Below, in pieces: positions 56,201-64,000 of a stretch of DNA of 64,000 nt. Position 1 is the first letter of the stretch. Each line of letters starts with the position of its first letter. The DNA lies in assembly GCF_034702125.1 (NCBI RefSeq), contig NC_085857.1, positions 59,089,863-59,153,862 on the forward strand, in the 5' to 3' direction. The notes under the pieces were generated by a model. That model was given only the letters and a program-made list of their open reading frames with translations, had not been told where the DNA came from and searched no databases. This stretch comes from Engraulis encrasicolus. Taxonomy: Eukaryota; Chordata; Actinopteri; Clupeiformes; Engraulidae. The position numbers and the translations under genes are program-made.

Positions 56201-56587
56201 CAATTAAAACACCATGGAAATGGAAGTTTGACGAAAATAAACGAACGGTTCAACATTTTAAACAGTTAAAAAATACTACTAAATAGTCCTCACCCCCGAA
56301 CATGATTCTTCCATCACCATAACCGTTTTCCCCCGGGCTGCTTCGCGCATCAGCCGAGATTCACGGCCGGAGATGGTCCTGTCGGTCACGGCTCCACGGG
56401 CAATGATGCTCTCAATCAGCTGCAGTTTCTGCCGTAGATCCTCGTTCTCCTTCTGGTGCCGTGAGATCTCGAGGTGTAACACGGCGTAACCATCATCCAC
56501 AAGCTCGCAGATCTCGGCTACTGCCGCTCGAGTCAGCGTCTCCATGATACTGGAGAGCTGGGAGTGAAAGGTTCGGTAGTTCGCCAT
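53201..56587 (-). CDS. C2H2 zinc-finger protein, three exons, about 475 aa
   Basis: Exons on the minus strand are 56587-56294, 56159-56087 and 54261-53201; phases agree (0, 1). The start is ATG 56587 (MANYRTFHSQLSSIMETL), the usual leader of fish C2H2 proteins; an in-frame ATG at 56671 is less likely. The leader exon continues AAVAEICELVDDGYAVLHLE and a coiled segment (QKENEDLRQKLQ). Exon 2 has FDESQPIAVEIKQEQPEAGE, an acidic sumoylation-type motif (VEIKQE). Exon 3 begins with an acidic stretch (EGEEVEEIPTEHEEDNGSG), a long Ser/His/Thr-rich linker with HTHTH runs, then three fingers: CAFCGKSFTTSQSLDTHTRI-H, CAQCGKRFTQSGHLTAHQTV-H and CTYCSKRFAGKQYLRIHMRK-HH, joined by TGERP linkers. The protein is expected to be nuclear and DNA-binding. 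No ortholog name is assigned. Confidence 0.9.
54787..55022. repeat. (TG)n, (TA)n and (CTAT)n tracts
   Basis: TG/TA tract at 54789-54829 and CTAT tetramers at 54973-55020, in intron 2 of the zinc-finger gene. Confidence 0.93.
55120..55380. repeat. Minisatellite, period about 47 bp, five to six units
   Basis: Units have CATACCAACCACATGTTTGT, AAATATGTACATAATGTGTG and TTTACATA with drift at the left end. Confidence 0.8.
55480..56000 (+). pseudogene. Tc1 transposase N-terminal remnant
   Basis: Broken plus frames give MSEFKSG, TKTASLCDVSRAFGIQGNVR and VSKHHKTTAVQITPELNVYL, then SPVPT. This is the paired helix-turn-helix region of Tc1 transposases (SKHHKTTA resembles RKNRKTTA). There are several stops and no catalytic half. 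It lies in an intron of the zinc-finger gene in the opposite direction. Confidence 0.7.
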
Positions 56588-56830
56588 TCTTTCAATCTCC
56601 CTTCTCACTTCAACTACAACCAACCTCCCTAAAATGGATGTCAGAACTGTCAATCCTTGTCTTGATGACAACGGTTAACGAGTATTACGGGATGTCACCG
56701 TTTAATTACCGGCAAGGGAGCCGTTGCCCAAGAGACGCTCTCGCCCCAGCAGCACGGCAGTCGATTCTCCTTGTGTTATTGTTTTTTGGGTATTTCCGGT
56801 TTGTGGTGGCAAAGGCCATAGTTATCAAAA
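56588..56830 (-). promoter_or_regulatory. Upstream region of the zinc-finger gene
   Basis: Contains the 5' leader of the gene and a moderately G+C-rich segment (CTGCTGGGGCGAGAGCGTCT on the min strand). No TATA box was seen. The start site is not determined. Confidence 0.35.
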
Positions 56831-57296
56831 TAAAAGTTTCACTGGCTATGTGAGTAATGCAGTACAAATTCCCATTTATAGTTATTATTGAATTTAATCA
56901 TTTATTAAAAAAAATGTTGACGGTGATTATTGTTATTAATATAGTTGTTGACTGCAGACTTGCATTGTTCTCACAATTGCCAAGGTGTTGTCTCTGTCTA
57001 TACTGTTTACATTACATTTGTTGAAAAGTTCATTTTGATGTTAGTTACTGGCTTCCACCTTTACAGTAGGCCTACAACAATAGCACAGCCAATAGGTATG
57101 TATTAAATCACATTTAATTTTTTAATTTAATTACATTCATGTTGTCAGTCCATCCTTGGAAAATGAATCAATAAATGATTGAATTAACTAGTAGAGTACA
57201 GTATCATTTATTATTCCCATGGGAATTATAGTGTGCAGTAGCATACATAAACACAGAATACACAAGATGATACACATATAATTTCACATACATTAA
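56831..57296. other. Unassigned AT-rich spacer
   Basis: Nothing recognised. Confidence 0.4.
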
Positions 57297-57675
57297 AGGA
57301 TAGCTCCAGCCAATTTCAACATGCACTTGTAATGCTCACACTACCCTGGACTTGTCAGTTTTTGTTTTCTTTTCTTTTCTTCAGCCTTTTCCGAGATCCT
57401 GGTCATTGTAATGGGGGCAGGTGTTTGTTTACATTTCAAAAAAAACATCTTCACCCAAAAACATCCAAAAGGTTATGCAACATCAGCAGACAACTAGCAA
57501 ACAGCGATAGTTTAGAGTAGGCCTATGTTAAGAATGTTTTCAATGTAAACTAAATCTGCCCCCAATAGAATAGCTCAGATCTCGGAAAGGGCTGATCCGA
57601 AAAATGCAGCATCAACGGGTACTGACAAGTCAAGGGTAGTGTTGACTGCATGTTAAAATTGTCTGGAGTTCTCCT
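57297..57675. mobile_element. TTAA-flanked MITE, copy 2
   Basis: TIRs AGGATAGCTCCAGCCAATTT and, read inversely, AGGAGAACTCCAGACAATTT, with TTAA on both sides (57293-57296, 57676-57679). 379 bp. Copy 1 is at 44981-45324. Confidence 0.8.
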
Positions 57676-58071
57676 TTAACCTACATACTGTATTACCATA
57701 TGTGTATGTGGACATATCTGTTTCTGGACCCATCTGATTTAAGTTGCACTCACAGGAGATATCGTTCATTTTTTTATTGATGCATACATTCATAGATGAG
57801 GTACTGGGTGCAGACATTGTGTTTCTGGGTGCAAACTATAAAAGGTGCGGGTGCATGTATTCACATCATTTTATTAGAGTACGTCTAGCTGGCGCTCTGA
57901 CTGTGAGAGAGAACGGTCCCAAGTCATTCGTTCCCTCTCAAACACTCACACACACACACACACACTTATCCCGTTTCAACATCCTAATTGCAAATAACAA
58001 AATTACCTTTCACTTGCGTTTTTGCGAGATATTGAACTCAACTCATGTCGTCAATGAAGTCTTGTGACGAG
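57676..58071. other. Spacer with short (CA)n
   Basis: A short CA tract at 57945-57966, then TTGCGAGATATTGAA-type sequence shared with 48520. Confidence 0.4.
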
Positions 58072-58272
58072 TGTGACAGGGAACAAGTAATGGGAACGTT
58101 AGTAAACCTCCCTCCCGAAGCCTCATACAGTATCGGTAGCGCTGGACTATTTTACTGGCTATTTAGCTCAGCGGTATCATACTGTCCCTCCCATGGCCGA
58201 ACCGATGTGTTGACTAGGAGGTAGCGGGTTCGAGCCCTGAGTTCTGGACTGCACAGGATCACCTCAGTTTCA
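58072..58272 (+). mobile_element. Diverged solo LTR of the TRIM family, with clear Pol III boxes
   Basis: Aligns over its length with the LTRs at 3410-3878 (read minus): TGTGACAGG start, GGAACGTTAGTAAACCTCCC, AGCCTCATACAGT, GCGGTATC-TACTGT, CTCCCATGGCCGAACCG, and a GCACAGGATCACCTC end. It contains TTAGCTCAGCGGTA (A box, 58164-58177) and GGGTTCGAGCCC (B box, 58226-58237), both close to consensus. No target duplication is visible. Confidence 0.72.
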
Positions 58273-58311
58273 TCAGCACCTGGGGATGATGGTTAGGATC
58301 ATGGAAAGAAC

Positions 58312-58314
<3 letters not shown>

Positions 58315-58395
<81 letters not shown>
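58315..58395. repeat. (TG)n microsatellite
   Basis: About 40 TG units. On the minus strand it begins 6 nt after the stop codon of the ATP5MK-like gene. Confidence 0.96.
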
Positions 58396-58399
<4 letters not shown>

Positions 58400-58400
58400 A

Positions 58401-58517
58401 TCAAGGTGAGGTGGTGCTGCTGCTCTTCTCCACTTCCTGGTTCCTCCTCCTGCTGATGATGTAGGCGGCGGCTCCGCCCACAGCCATGGCAGCATACGTC
58501 ACCAGCACAAACTAGAC

Positions 58518-58575
<58 letters not shown>

Positions 58576-58621
58576 AGAGATACATTAGAGTAGTAAACAT
58601 CACCAGCCCAAACTGAAGACA

Positions 58622-58674
<53 letters not shown>

Positions 58675-58727
58675 ACATGAGAGATATTAGATTAATATAC
58701 ATCACCACCCCAAACTGAGCACGCACG

Positions 58728-58769
<42 letters not shown>

Positions 58770-60126
58770 GCCGCTGACAGGTTTGGCTGGGCCCGGGACA
58801 AAATTTTCTCAATGGGCCCCCCCTCCCAACACCAAAAAAGCCCCCCACCCCCTCATCCCTGACGGTCCCTACACAAAATAGTCAAACGCCCAACCACAAC
58901 CACGTAATTCCCTTGTGCAGCTCCAAAACACACCACGTCGGGATGACAAGCCCATTTATAACGGATAAACTTATTTACAACCTTACGGATATGGACTGAG
59001 TGGAGTTATGGTTTTCAAAATGCTATCACAATAAAATCCACGCTATTGTATTACTTAAGCTCATGAATAGCACATTTTTCATCACATCGACCATTTTCAC
59101 TTGACCAAGGGGAATCATGTCAAGGACGCGTGTATGTCCGCTGAACTTCCAGAGAGGGGAACAAGGCGGAGCACATTCATCTTGCGAGTGTCAAGTTCAC
59201 CGCAATCAGAACCGAAAGTTACAGGTTACCCCAAAACGACACCGTTATAACCCATTCGTTACATTCAATTCTAGGCTATCTAAATGTCAATTTCACACGT
59301 TGACATGCCACTGGCTTATTTTAAACCAAATAAGTTTAAACCAGAGTCGAGTTACACTGGCTGTAATTCAGCTGACCGGGGATGATTCTCATATCAATTC
59401 AGCCTGAATGGCGTGCGCGTGCCTGCCTGAAACTTTTGATTTAGACACATAATTGCAGAGTAGGCCTAATGCGCATATTCATAGATTCAATTACATAGGC
59501 GCATGAAACACGTTGTTATTAAGCCGTTGTGGTAATCAAATTATTCGATACCCCCTGTCTCTCTGATACTGATTACCGCCGTGTGACTTGCTCACGGCCT
59601 CCTGTGCCAATGTTAGGCTACTTGACGACGGGGCTGGAAAAAGTTTGCCGTGTCTTACCTGGATCTGCTGCACAGCTGCTTTTACTGGTGCCTGCTACAT
59701 CATTCCAGTCTTTCCTGAAATATTTAGCCAGAGAACCCCTCAGCCTTTTGGCTTCTTCCTGTATTTTTCGTTGTTCCTTATTTTTCTGCGCTCCTGACTT
59801 TTGCATATTTACTAACTGGCTCGCGCACACTGACCACTTATCGAATGCTGTCGTCTTTTTTTCTAGAAAGACCAATCCATTTTGGAATAGGGGTGATAGG
59901 GGATATTGGCCGTTTTTTCAAGGGCAATGAAGACAAACATCTATAGGCCTAAATAATTGTTTGAATGCAATTAAAGCACTTTTCTACCCTAAAAAACAAC
60001 ACATTTTGAAGTGAACGTATCATAATTGAGCCCAACGTCATGGGGGCCCAGTTATGGGCCCCCCTCTATTCCAGAATTCCCAGGGCCCGGGACAAAAAGC
60101 CCTTTAGTCCCCCCCTGTCGGCGGGG

Positions 60127-60221
<95 letters not shown>

Positions 60222-61226
60222 CTACATTGGAAATGAATGGGGTTTTATTTCTGGTAAATTAGAATGTCCATACTACCAAATCATCAAAACTTGGCATAGA
60301 AATCTATTGGGTATTTTGAAGGGTGAAGAGTGAAGGCCAAAATGTGCAAAAATAAACAAATGAATGATTGGAATAGTTCAAAATGTGGGCAATGCATTTA
60401 CAATCCATGAAAGTTAAACATTATTGATGGAATTGTGGAAATAAATTAACTTTTTCATGATATTCTAATAATGTGGCCAGGATCTGTATTGGAGGCGAGC
60501 AGAGGTTGTAAAAACCTTTTCTTCCTAAGAGTAATTCCTTACTGGTGCCGGATATAGGCCGCATGACCCCAAACTTCTACACGTGTGTATTGTTACGCGG
60601 AGCTGTATTGCCTTCCTGCTGGACAGCTGCTTTGTTTTCGCCTGACAACCTACTTAAGGCAGGACAAAGCAGCGTTCGGGCTCTCTCTCTCTCCTCCTGT
60701 GTCTCCTCCCTTCGAGGGTCGATCCTCCAGAGCGTGCATGGCACCCTAGTGCGCGCATTCCATTTCTGGTCGTTTCGCGCTGCAAGCTTAGCACTCTCGT
60801 ACTAGGATAACTACAATTTGGTGATGGTGTTTTTCTTCTCACTTTAGTTTAGGTGAGATAGAGCAGGGCATAGTAAGTTGACCTGGAAGACTCACAGGGT
60901 GTTGCTTTTGTCTTCTATCTTTAGGATTTTGGTCTTATACCTTAATGACTTAACATTCATTTGGCTAAATGATAGTGTTCACAACATTTTTGGTCACACA
61001 ACGTTCTAAGAATAGTATTTTGCCAGTTCAAAGAGTTGCAGACTGCAAAATCGTATATCAAAAACTGGTTTATATTTATGAATCGAAATGGAACGTTGGG
61101 TATTGAGGTGTTTCCGATCAAAGATCGAGATACTCTTCCTCAGTTCACCGCAACCTGATATCAAAATCAGATATGATTTTAAAGTCATGTAGTTTGAGCT
61201 TAAGAGAGAGGCTAGAAGAACAGAAG

Positions 61227-61262
<36 letters not shown>

Positions 61263-61357
61263 TTACGTTGCGTCGTCCCTGTAGAGTGTAGGAGTTGAAA
61301 TGTTTCCTCCATCCGCTCAAATTCACTGTAGCCGGCGGCTCGATCCCAAACAGTTGC

Positions 61358-61448
<91 letters not shown>

Positions 61449-61852
61449 AGATTGGCAAAGTATTTTCATAATGGGTCCCACAGCAAATAAATACTATCAC
61501 ATGTATTGGGCACACAAGCTAATGCCGCCCCCACTCCACAAACCACCACAAACACACACCACTGTTAGTAAGTAGGGACAACCTTCCATTTTGTCCCCAA
61601 CAAACTGTCATCCAAAAGTAATGCTAACCCTATATTGCACATATATATTACTCCTCATATCAAATTACATAAAATAGTATGCATGCAATGCTGTATAAAA
61701 AACACCCCCAAACACACATAAAAAGTTACATAAAATTACAGTAATACAAAGACCAAGTATACAGCTTTTTTTCCGCGACCCACCTTGACTTCAGATATCA
61801 GGTGTCCAAAACTGGTCAGAGGGATCCGCGTTTTAACAGGAGAGGTCGGCAT
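58401..61852 (-). CDS. atp5mk-like: ATP synthase membrane subunit k (DAPIT/USMG5)-like protein
   Basis: Coding exons on the minus strand are 61852-61784 (23 codons), 61359-61267 (31 codons) and 58511-58401 (36 codons plus TGA), all phase 0, 90 aa. Exon 2 ends [19 protein letters not shown] and exon 3 starts [18 protein letters not shown], matching the DAPIT layout FTGIKKYFNSYTLTGRMN followed by CVLATYGS and one membrane segment. DAPIT sits in the F1Fo ATP synthase of the inner mitochondrial membrane and helps dimer formation. A splice at exactly GRRN|F fits the known border as I recall it. The N-terminus ([20 protein letters not shown]) is an extension: the usual protein is about 58 aa. The tail has [12 protein letters not shown]. 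(CA)n tracts press on the splice sites of exons 2 and 3. Confidence 0.8.
58521..58765. repeat. Three (AC)n tracts with duplicated spacer
   Basis: AC tracts at 58521-58572, 58623-58668 and 58729-58765 are separated by spacers that both contain CATCACCAGCCCAAACTGA or CATCACCACCCCAAACTGA, so the unit is duplicated. Confidence 0.92.
58766..60129 (-). mobile_element. hAT-like transposon, 1364 bp, inserted in (CA)n
   Basis: Left CAGGGCCGCTGACAGG and right, read inversely, CAGCCCCGCCGACAGGGG; both ends also contain GGGCCCGGGACAAA. (CA)n lies directly on both sides, so an 8-bp CACACACA duplication is possible but cannot be told apart from the repeat. It lies in intron 2 of the ATP5MK-like gene. It encodes only an N-terminal fragment. 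Confidence 0.75.
59618..59875 (-). pseudogene. hAT/ZMYM-type N-terminal fragment
   Basis: The minus frame contains [20 protein letters not shown] and [10 protein letters not shown], the basic start of fish hAT-derived proteins that normally precedes a TTF-type zinc domain. That domain and the catalytic region are absent. Confidence 0.6.
60130..60219. repeat. (CA)n microsatellite
   Basis: About 45 CA units, right flank of the hAT copy. Confidence 0.97.
60220..61230. other. Intron sequence, unassigned
   Basis: 60475-60840 is richer in G+C (CTACTTAAGGCAGGACAAAG and a CT run) and looks like an insertion or solo LTR, but no ends or coding were fixed. Confidence 0.35.
61231..61260. repeat. (TG)n tract at the exon 2 donor of the ATP5MK-like gene
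   Basis: On the minus strand the donor GTAAGA is followed at once by the CA tract. Confidence 0.94.
61361..61446. repeat. (AC)n tract at the exon 2 acceptor of the ATP5MK-like gene
   Basis: On the minus strand the TG tract runs to within two bases of the TAG acceptor at 61362-61360 and stands in for the pyrimidine tract. Confidence 0.95.
61447..61783. other. Intron 1 remainder
   Basis: Nothing recognised beyond AT-rich DNA. Confidence 0.4.
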
Positions 61853-61976
61853 TTCTGAAAAAAAAAAAACCCACACAAATACATCATGTAGCTGGCAGGT
61901 TTTTATCACAGACTATTGGTGATTACATGTAAGTGAAGTTAGTACATCAGTACAAAACGTTATTTAGTCTACTTAC

Positions 61977-62150
61977 TTGTACGGTTGTGTTACAAGGACA
62001 CTGAAGATTCAATGGATCCACGTTACAGCTGTGTTTTTTCCGGGCTACAAGACGACTGACACATTCAGATCCAATCAGAATTGAGTTAGCGCACCGATCG
62101 ACCAATAACATGCTTGAAGGTGGGCGGGACTTGGGTCAGTTACACAAGGG
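61977..62150 (-). promoter_or_regulatory. Promoter and 5' UTR exon of the ATP5MK-like gene
   Basis: On the minus strand GTCCCGCCCACC (GC box, about 62133-62122), TTATTGGTCG and TGATTGGATC (CCAAT boxes in the inverted ATTGG form, about 62107-62098 and 62082-62073) precede a leader that ends CCGTACAA|GTAAGT (donor at 61976). The next AG, at 61856-61855, lies two bases before ATG 61852. GC and CCAAT boxes without TATA suit a housekeeping mitochondrial gene. Confidence 0.6.
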
Positions 62151-62365
62151 CATTTAAAGGCACAGCACAACATTATGGTTACATACGGTCTGGAGTAATG
62201 TGAATGTGCTCGCAATTTTGCAATCTCTACAAGTCTATTTTCAACTCAGCTTTAAGTATTAATGGACAGAGATTCAAGAGTTGTATTGTCATTGACAGAG
62301 AAAGGCAACATAATTGTGATTATGTGTTAATTAGTTAATTGTATTGATATTAATAAGAAGGCTAC

Positions 62366-62965
62366 TTAGTTCCCAAACTTTTTTCCCTTGCTCACCCCCT
62401 TGTAGGCTACGTTTCAATGTGGTTTGTGCACCCCATAAACAAATGTTTTGGTGTGCTCAGTGGCGATTTTAGGGTCAGGTGGGGCCCCAAGCGAAAATGC
62501 AAAATAATGAACCCTTTTTGCCTATGTTTTGGTCCTGCTCTGGTTGCACCGGATTGTCAATTTAGAAGCGCGGAGTGCGTATCTCCTTTGTTTTGCAAAA
62601 TAATGAACATTTGAACCAAAATCACTGTGTGTGGGCTGTTATCCACTATAGGGCTTGGGGGCCCCAAGCGGCTGGCTGCCTTGCCTTGTGGCAAGATGCG
62701 CCTCTGGGTGTGCTGATGGCCACTCAAATATGGCTTCACTGCACAAATCATTGCACTATGCAGAGACATTTGGGGAATCCTCATTTCCAATAGACTTGAT
62801 GTTTCTTAAGCATAGGCCTACAATTCACCATAGAATTAAAAGCTACTTAATTTTCATTAATGCTGTGTAAAAACACACATATCCGCCACTCAATTCAGCT
62901 CGCGGACCCCCGTGTGGAATGTCATGCACCCCCAGGGGTGCACGCACCCGAGTTTGGGAAACCCT
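62366..62965. mobile_element. hAT-like MITE with a nested copy
   Basis: Left TTAGTTCCCAAACTTTTTT and right GAGTTTGGGAAACCCTG are inverted. CCCCCTTGTAGG and CACCCCCAGGGGTGCACG subterminal words are typical. It contains the 249-bp element below. Confidence 0.65.
62458..62706. mobile_element. Nested hAT-like MITE, 249 bp, perfect 8-bp duplication
   Basis: Ends CAGTGGCG and CGCCTCTG. The flanking octamer GGTGTGCT is identical on both sides (62450-62457 and 62707-62714). Inside, GGGGCCCCAAGCG occurs twice. Confidence 0.85.
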
Positions 62966-63197
62966 GAATTACTATATTGATATTAATATTAATATTACTT
63001 AATAATATTAATATCACAATAATACAATTAATTTACTGATAGACGCTCAGCCTGGAACTATGTGAATGTGCTTGCAATTCACCACTAGATGGAAGAAAAC
63101 AGCTGGAAAAGATGCAGGGGCACACTGATAGTATCTGATATTTCAATGGGTTCAAATTACATCTAGATTGGGTGTGTGTGGGGGTGGGGTATATATA
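62966..63197. other. AT-rich block and spacer
   Basis: ATTAATATT-type repeats at 62975-63020. Then TGTGAATGTGCTTGCAATT near 63061 repeats a string at about 62197. Confidence 0.5.
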
Positions 63198-64000
63198 CAG
63201 CCGCGGCAAAAATTGAGAGACCACTTCCAAATTTTCAGTTTTTCTGATTTTGTTATGGATAGGTATGGGTTTGAGTAAAACAAACTTCGTCATTTCATTC
63301 TATGAACTACCGACAACATTTCCTCCGAATTTCAAAAGTAAATATTGTCATTCAGATACTTTATTTGCAGAAAATATCAAAATGGTCAAAATAACGTATA
63401 AGATGCAATGTTTCCAAATCTCAAAAAAGCCAAAGAAAACAAGATGATGTTAACTTTAAAACAATACAGTAGTAATGTATTATTTTGGGAAGAATTCAGA
63501 AATCAGTAGGCCTATTTGGTGGAATAAGCCTGATTTGTAGTGGCAGCTTTCATGCGTTTTGGTATGCGTTCCATTACTCCTTCACATTGTTTTTGGATGA
63601 CTTAATTCCAGGCCTGGTACAAGAATTCAAGATGCTGAGCTTGGGTTGATGGCTTGTGCCCATCCAGCTTCCTCTTGATCTCATTCCAGAGGTTTTCAAG
63701 GGGGTTCGGGTCTGGAGGAGTTTGGGCTGACCATATCAGGATATTGATCTGGTGATACGCCATCCACACCTTGAATGGCAAGCTGAGTGGCTGGAGCATT
63801 ATCCTTCCTCAGCGTTCAGGGGCGTTGTCAGAACAGAAGGAATCATGTTTTGGCCCAAGGTAACTTTGTATGTGACTTCAGAGACGCATCATTTGCAATA
63901 ATGATTTTGACTGATTTCAACCTTGCTGAGGCTCCCTCAGATAATTACCTATTCTCTGCCAAAATTCACAGCAGATGCAAGTTACTGTGGTTCATATCTT
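63198..64000 (-). mobile_element. Tc1-like copy, cut by the window end
   Basis: It begins CAGCCGCGGCAAAAATTGAG after TA at 63196-63197. The minus strand at about 63800-63602 encodes TPPDPNPLENLWNEIKRKL and DGHKPSTQAQHLEFLYQAWN, the DxNPIE catalytic block and C-terminus of a Tc1 transposase. Frameshifts are present further in. The other end lies beyond the window. Confidence 0.8.

Overview
This window is repeat-dense genomic DNA from a bony fish. The evidence is the large number of long (CA)n tracts, 174-nt leucine-rich-repeat exons of the fish NLR type, a fish-style C2H2 zinc-finger gene with the MANYRTFHSQL leader exon, and a mix of Tc1, hAT, Kolobok, Ginger, piggyBac-like, LINE and tRNA-SINE copies. 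There is no bacterial or viral gene organisation. The order of fish cannot be fixed from the sequence. Most open frames longer than 60 codons are microsatellite read-through (TH/CV/SL runs) and are not genes.

Layout. 0-0.4 kb: one proline-rich minus-strand exon (LITAF-like) squeezed between two (CA)n tracts. 1.3-4.1 kb: a head-to-head Tc1-type element carrying a LINE fragment and a complete 469-bp TRIM-like LTR retroelement. 4.3-7.1 kb: LINE 3' end with a Tc1 copy inside its 3' UTR. 7-10.8 kb: SINEs and microsatellites. 10.8-12.8 kb: an intron-containing actin fragment split by a hAT-like element. 13-17 kb: TIR elements and satellites. 17.1-21.1 kb: a 0.94-kb tandem duplication, one copy holding a 2.07-kb THAP/Kolobok element and the other showing the empty TTAA site. 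24.8-30 kb: four complete and one truncated LRR exons of a broken NLR-like gene. 30-35 kb: nested hAT, a LINE RT remnant, and an unclassified TIR element. 36.6-46.3 kb: a Ginger-type DNA transposon with 62-bp perfect terminal repeats and a 20-exon gene on the minus strand. 48.7-50.2 kb: a TA-flanked TIR element. 53.2-56.6 kb: a three-exon C2H2 zinc-finger gene (minus). 58.4-62.1 kb: an ATP5MK/DAPIT-like ATP-synthase subunit gene (minus) with a CCAAT/GC-box promoter. 62.4-64 kb: nested hAT elements and a Tc1 copy running off the end.

Two systems stand out. The first is the Ginger-like element. Its spliced reading frame joins a gypsy-type integrase (HHCC zinc domain, exact D,D-35-E, GPY module) to a Ulp1/SENP-like C48 cysteine peptidase with H, D, Q and C all present, about 754 aa in total. 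The second is the TRIM at 3.4-3.9 kb: 213-bp LTRs differing at two positions, a tRNA-His primer-binding site, an 11-purine PPT, a perfect 4-bp target duplication, and RNA polymerase III A- and B-box-like sequences inside each LTR. This resembles the plant Cassandra elements in design, with a tRNA-like module in place of 5S rRNA. A diverged solo LTR of the same family lies at 58.1 kb with clearer A and B boxes.

Host genes with support are the LITAF-like exon, the NLR-like LRR exons (probably a relic), the zinc-finger gene and the ATP5MK-like gene. Splice sites were assigned by eye from GT/AG, reading phase and family resemblance. No search or alignment program was run.
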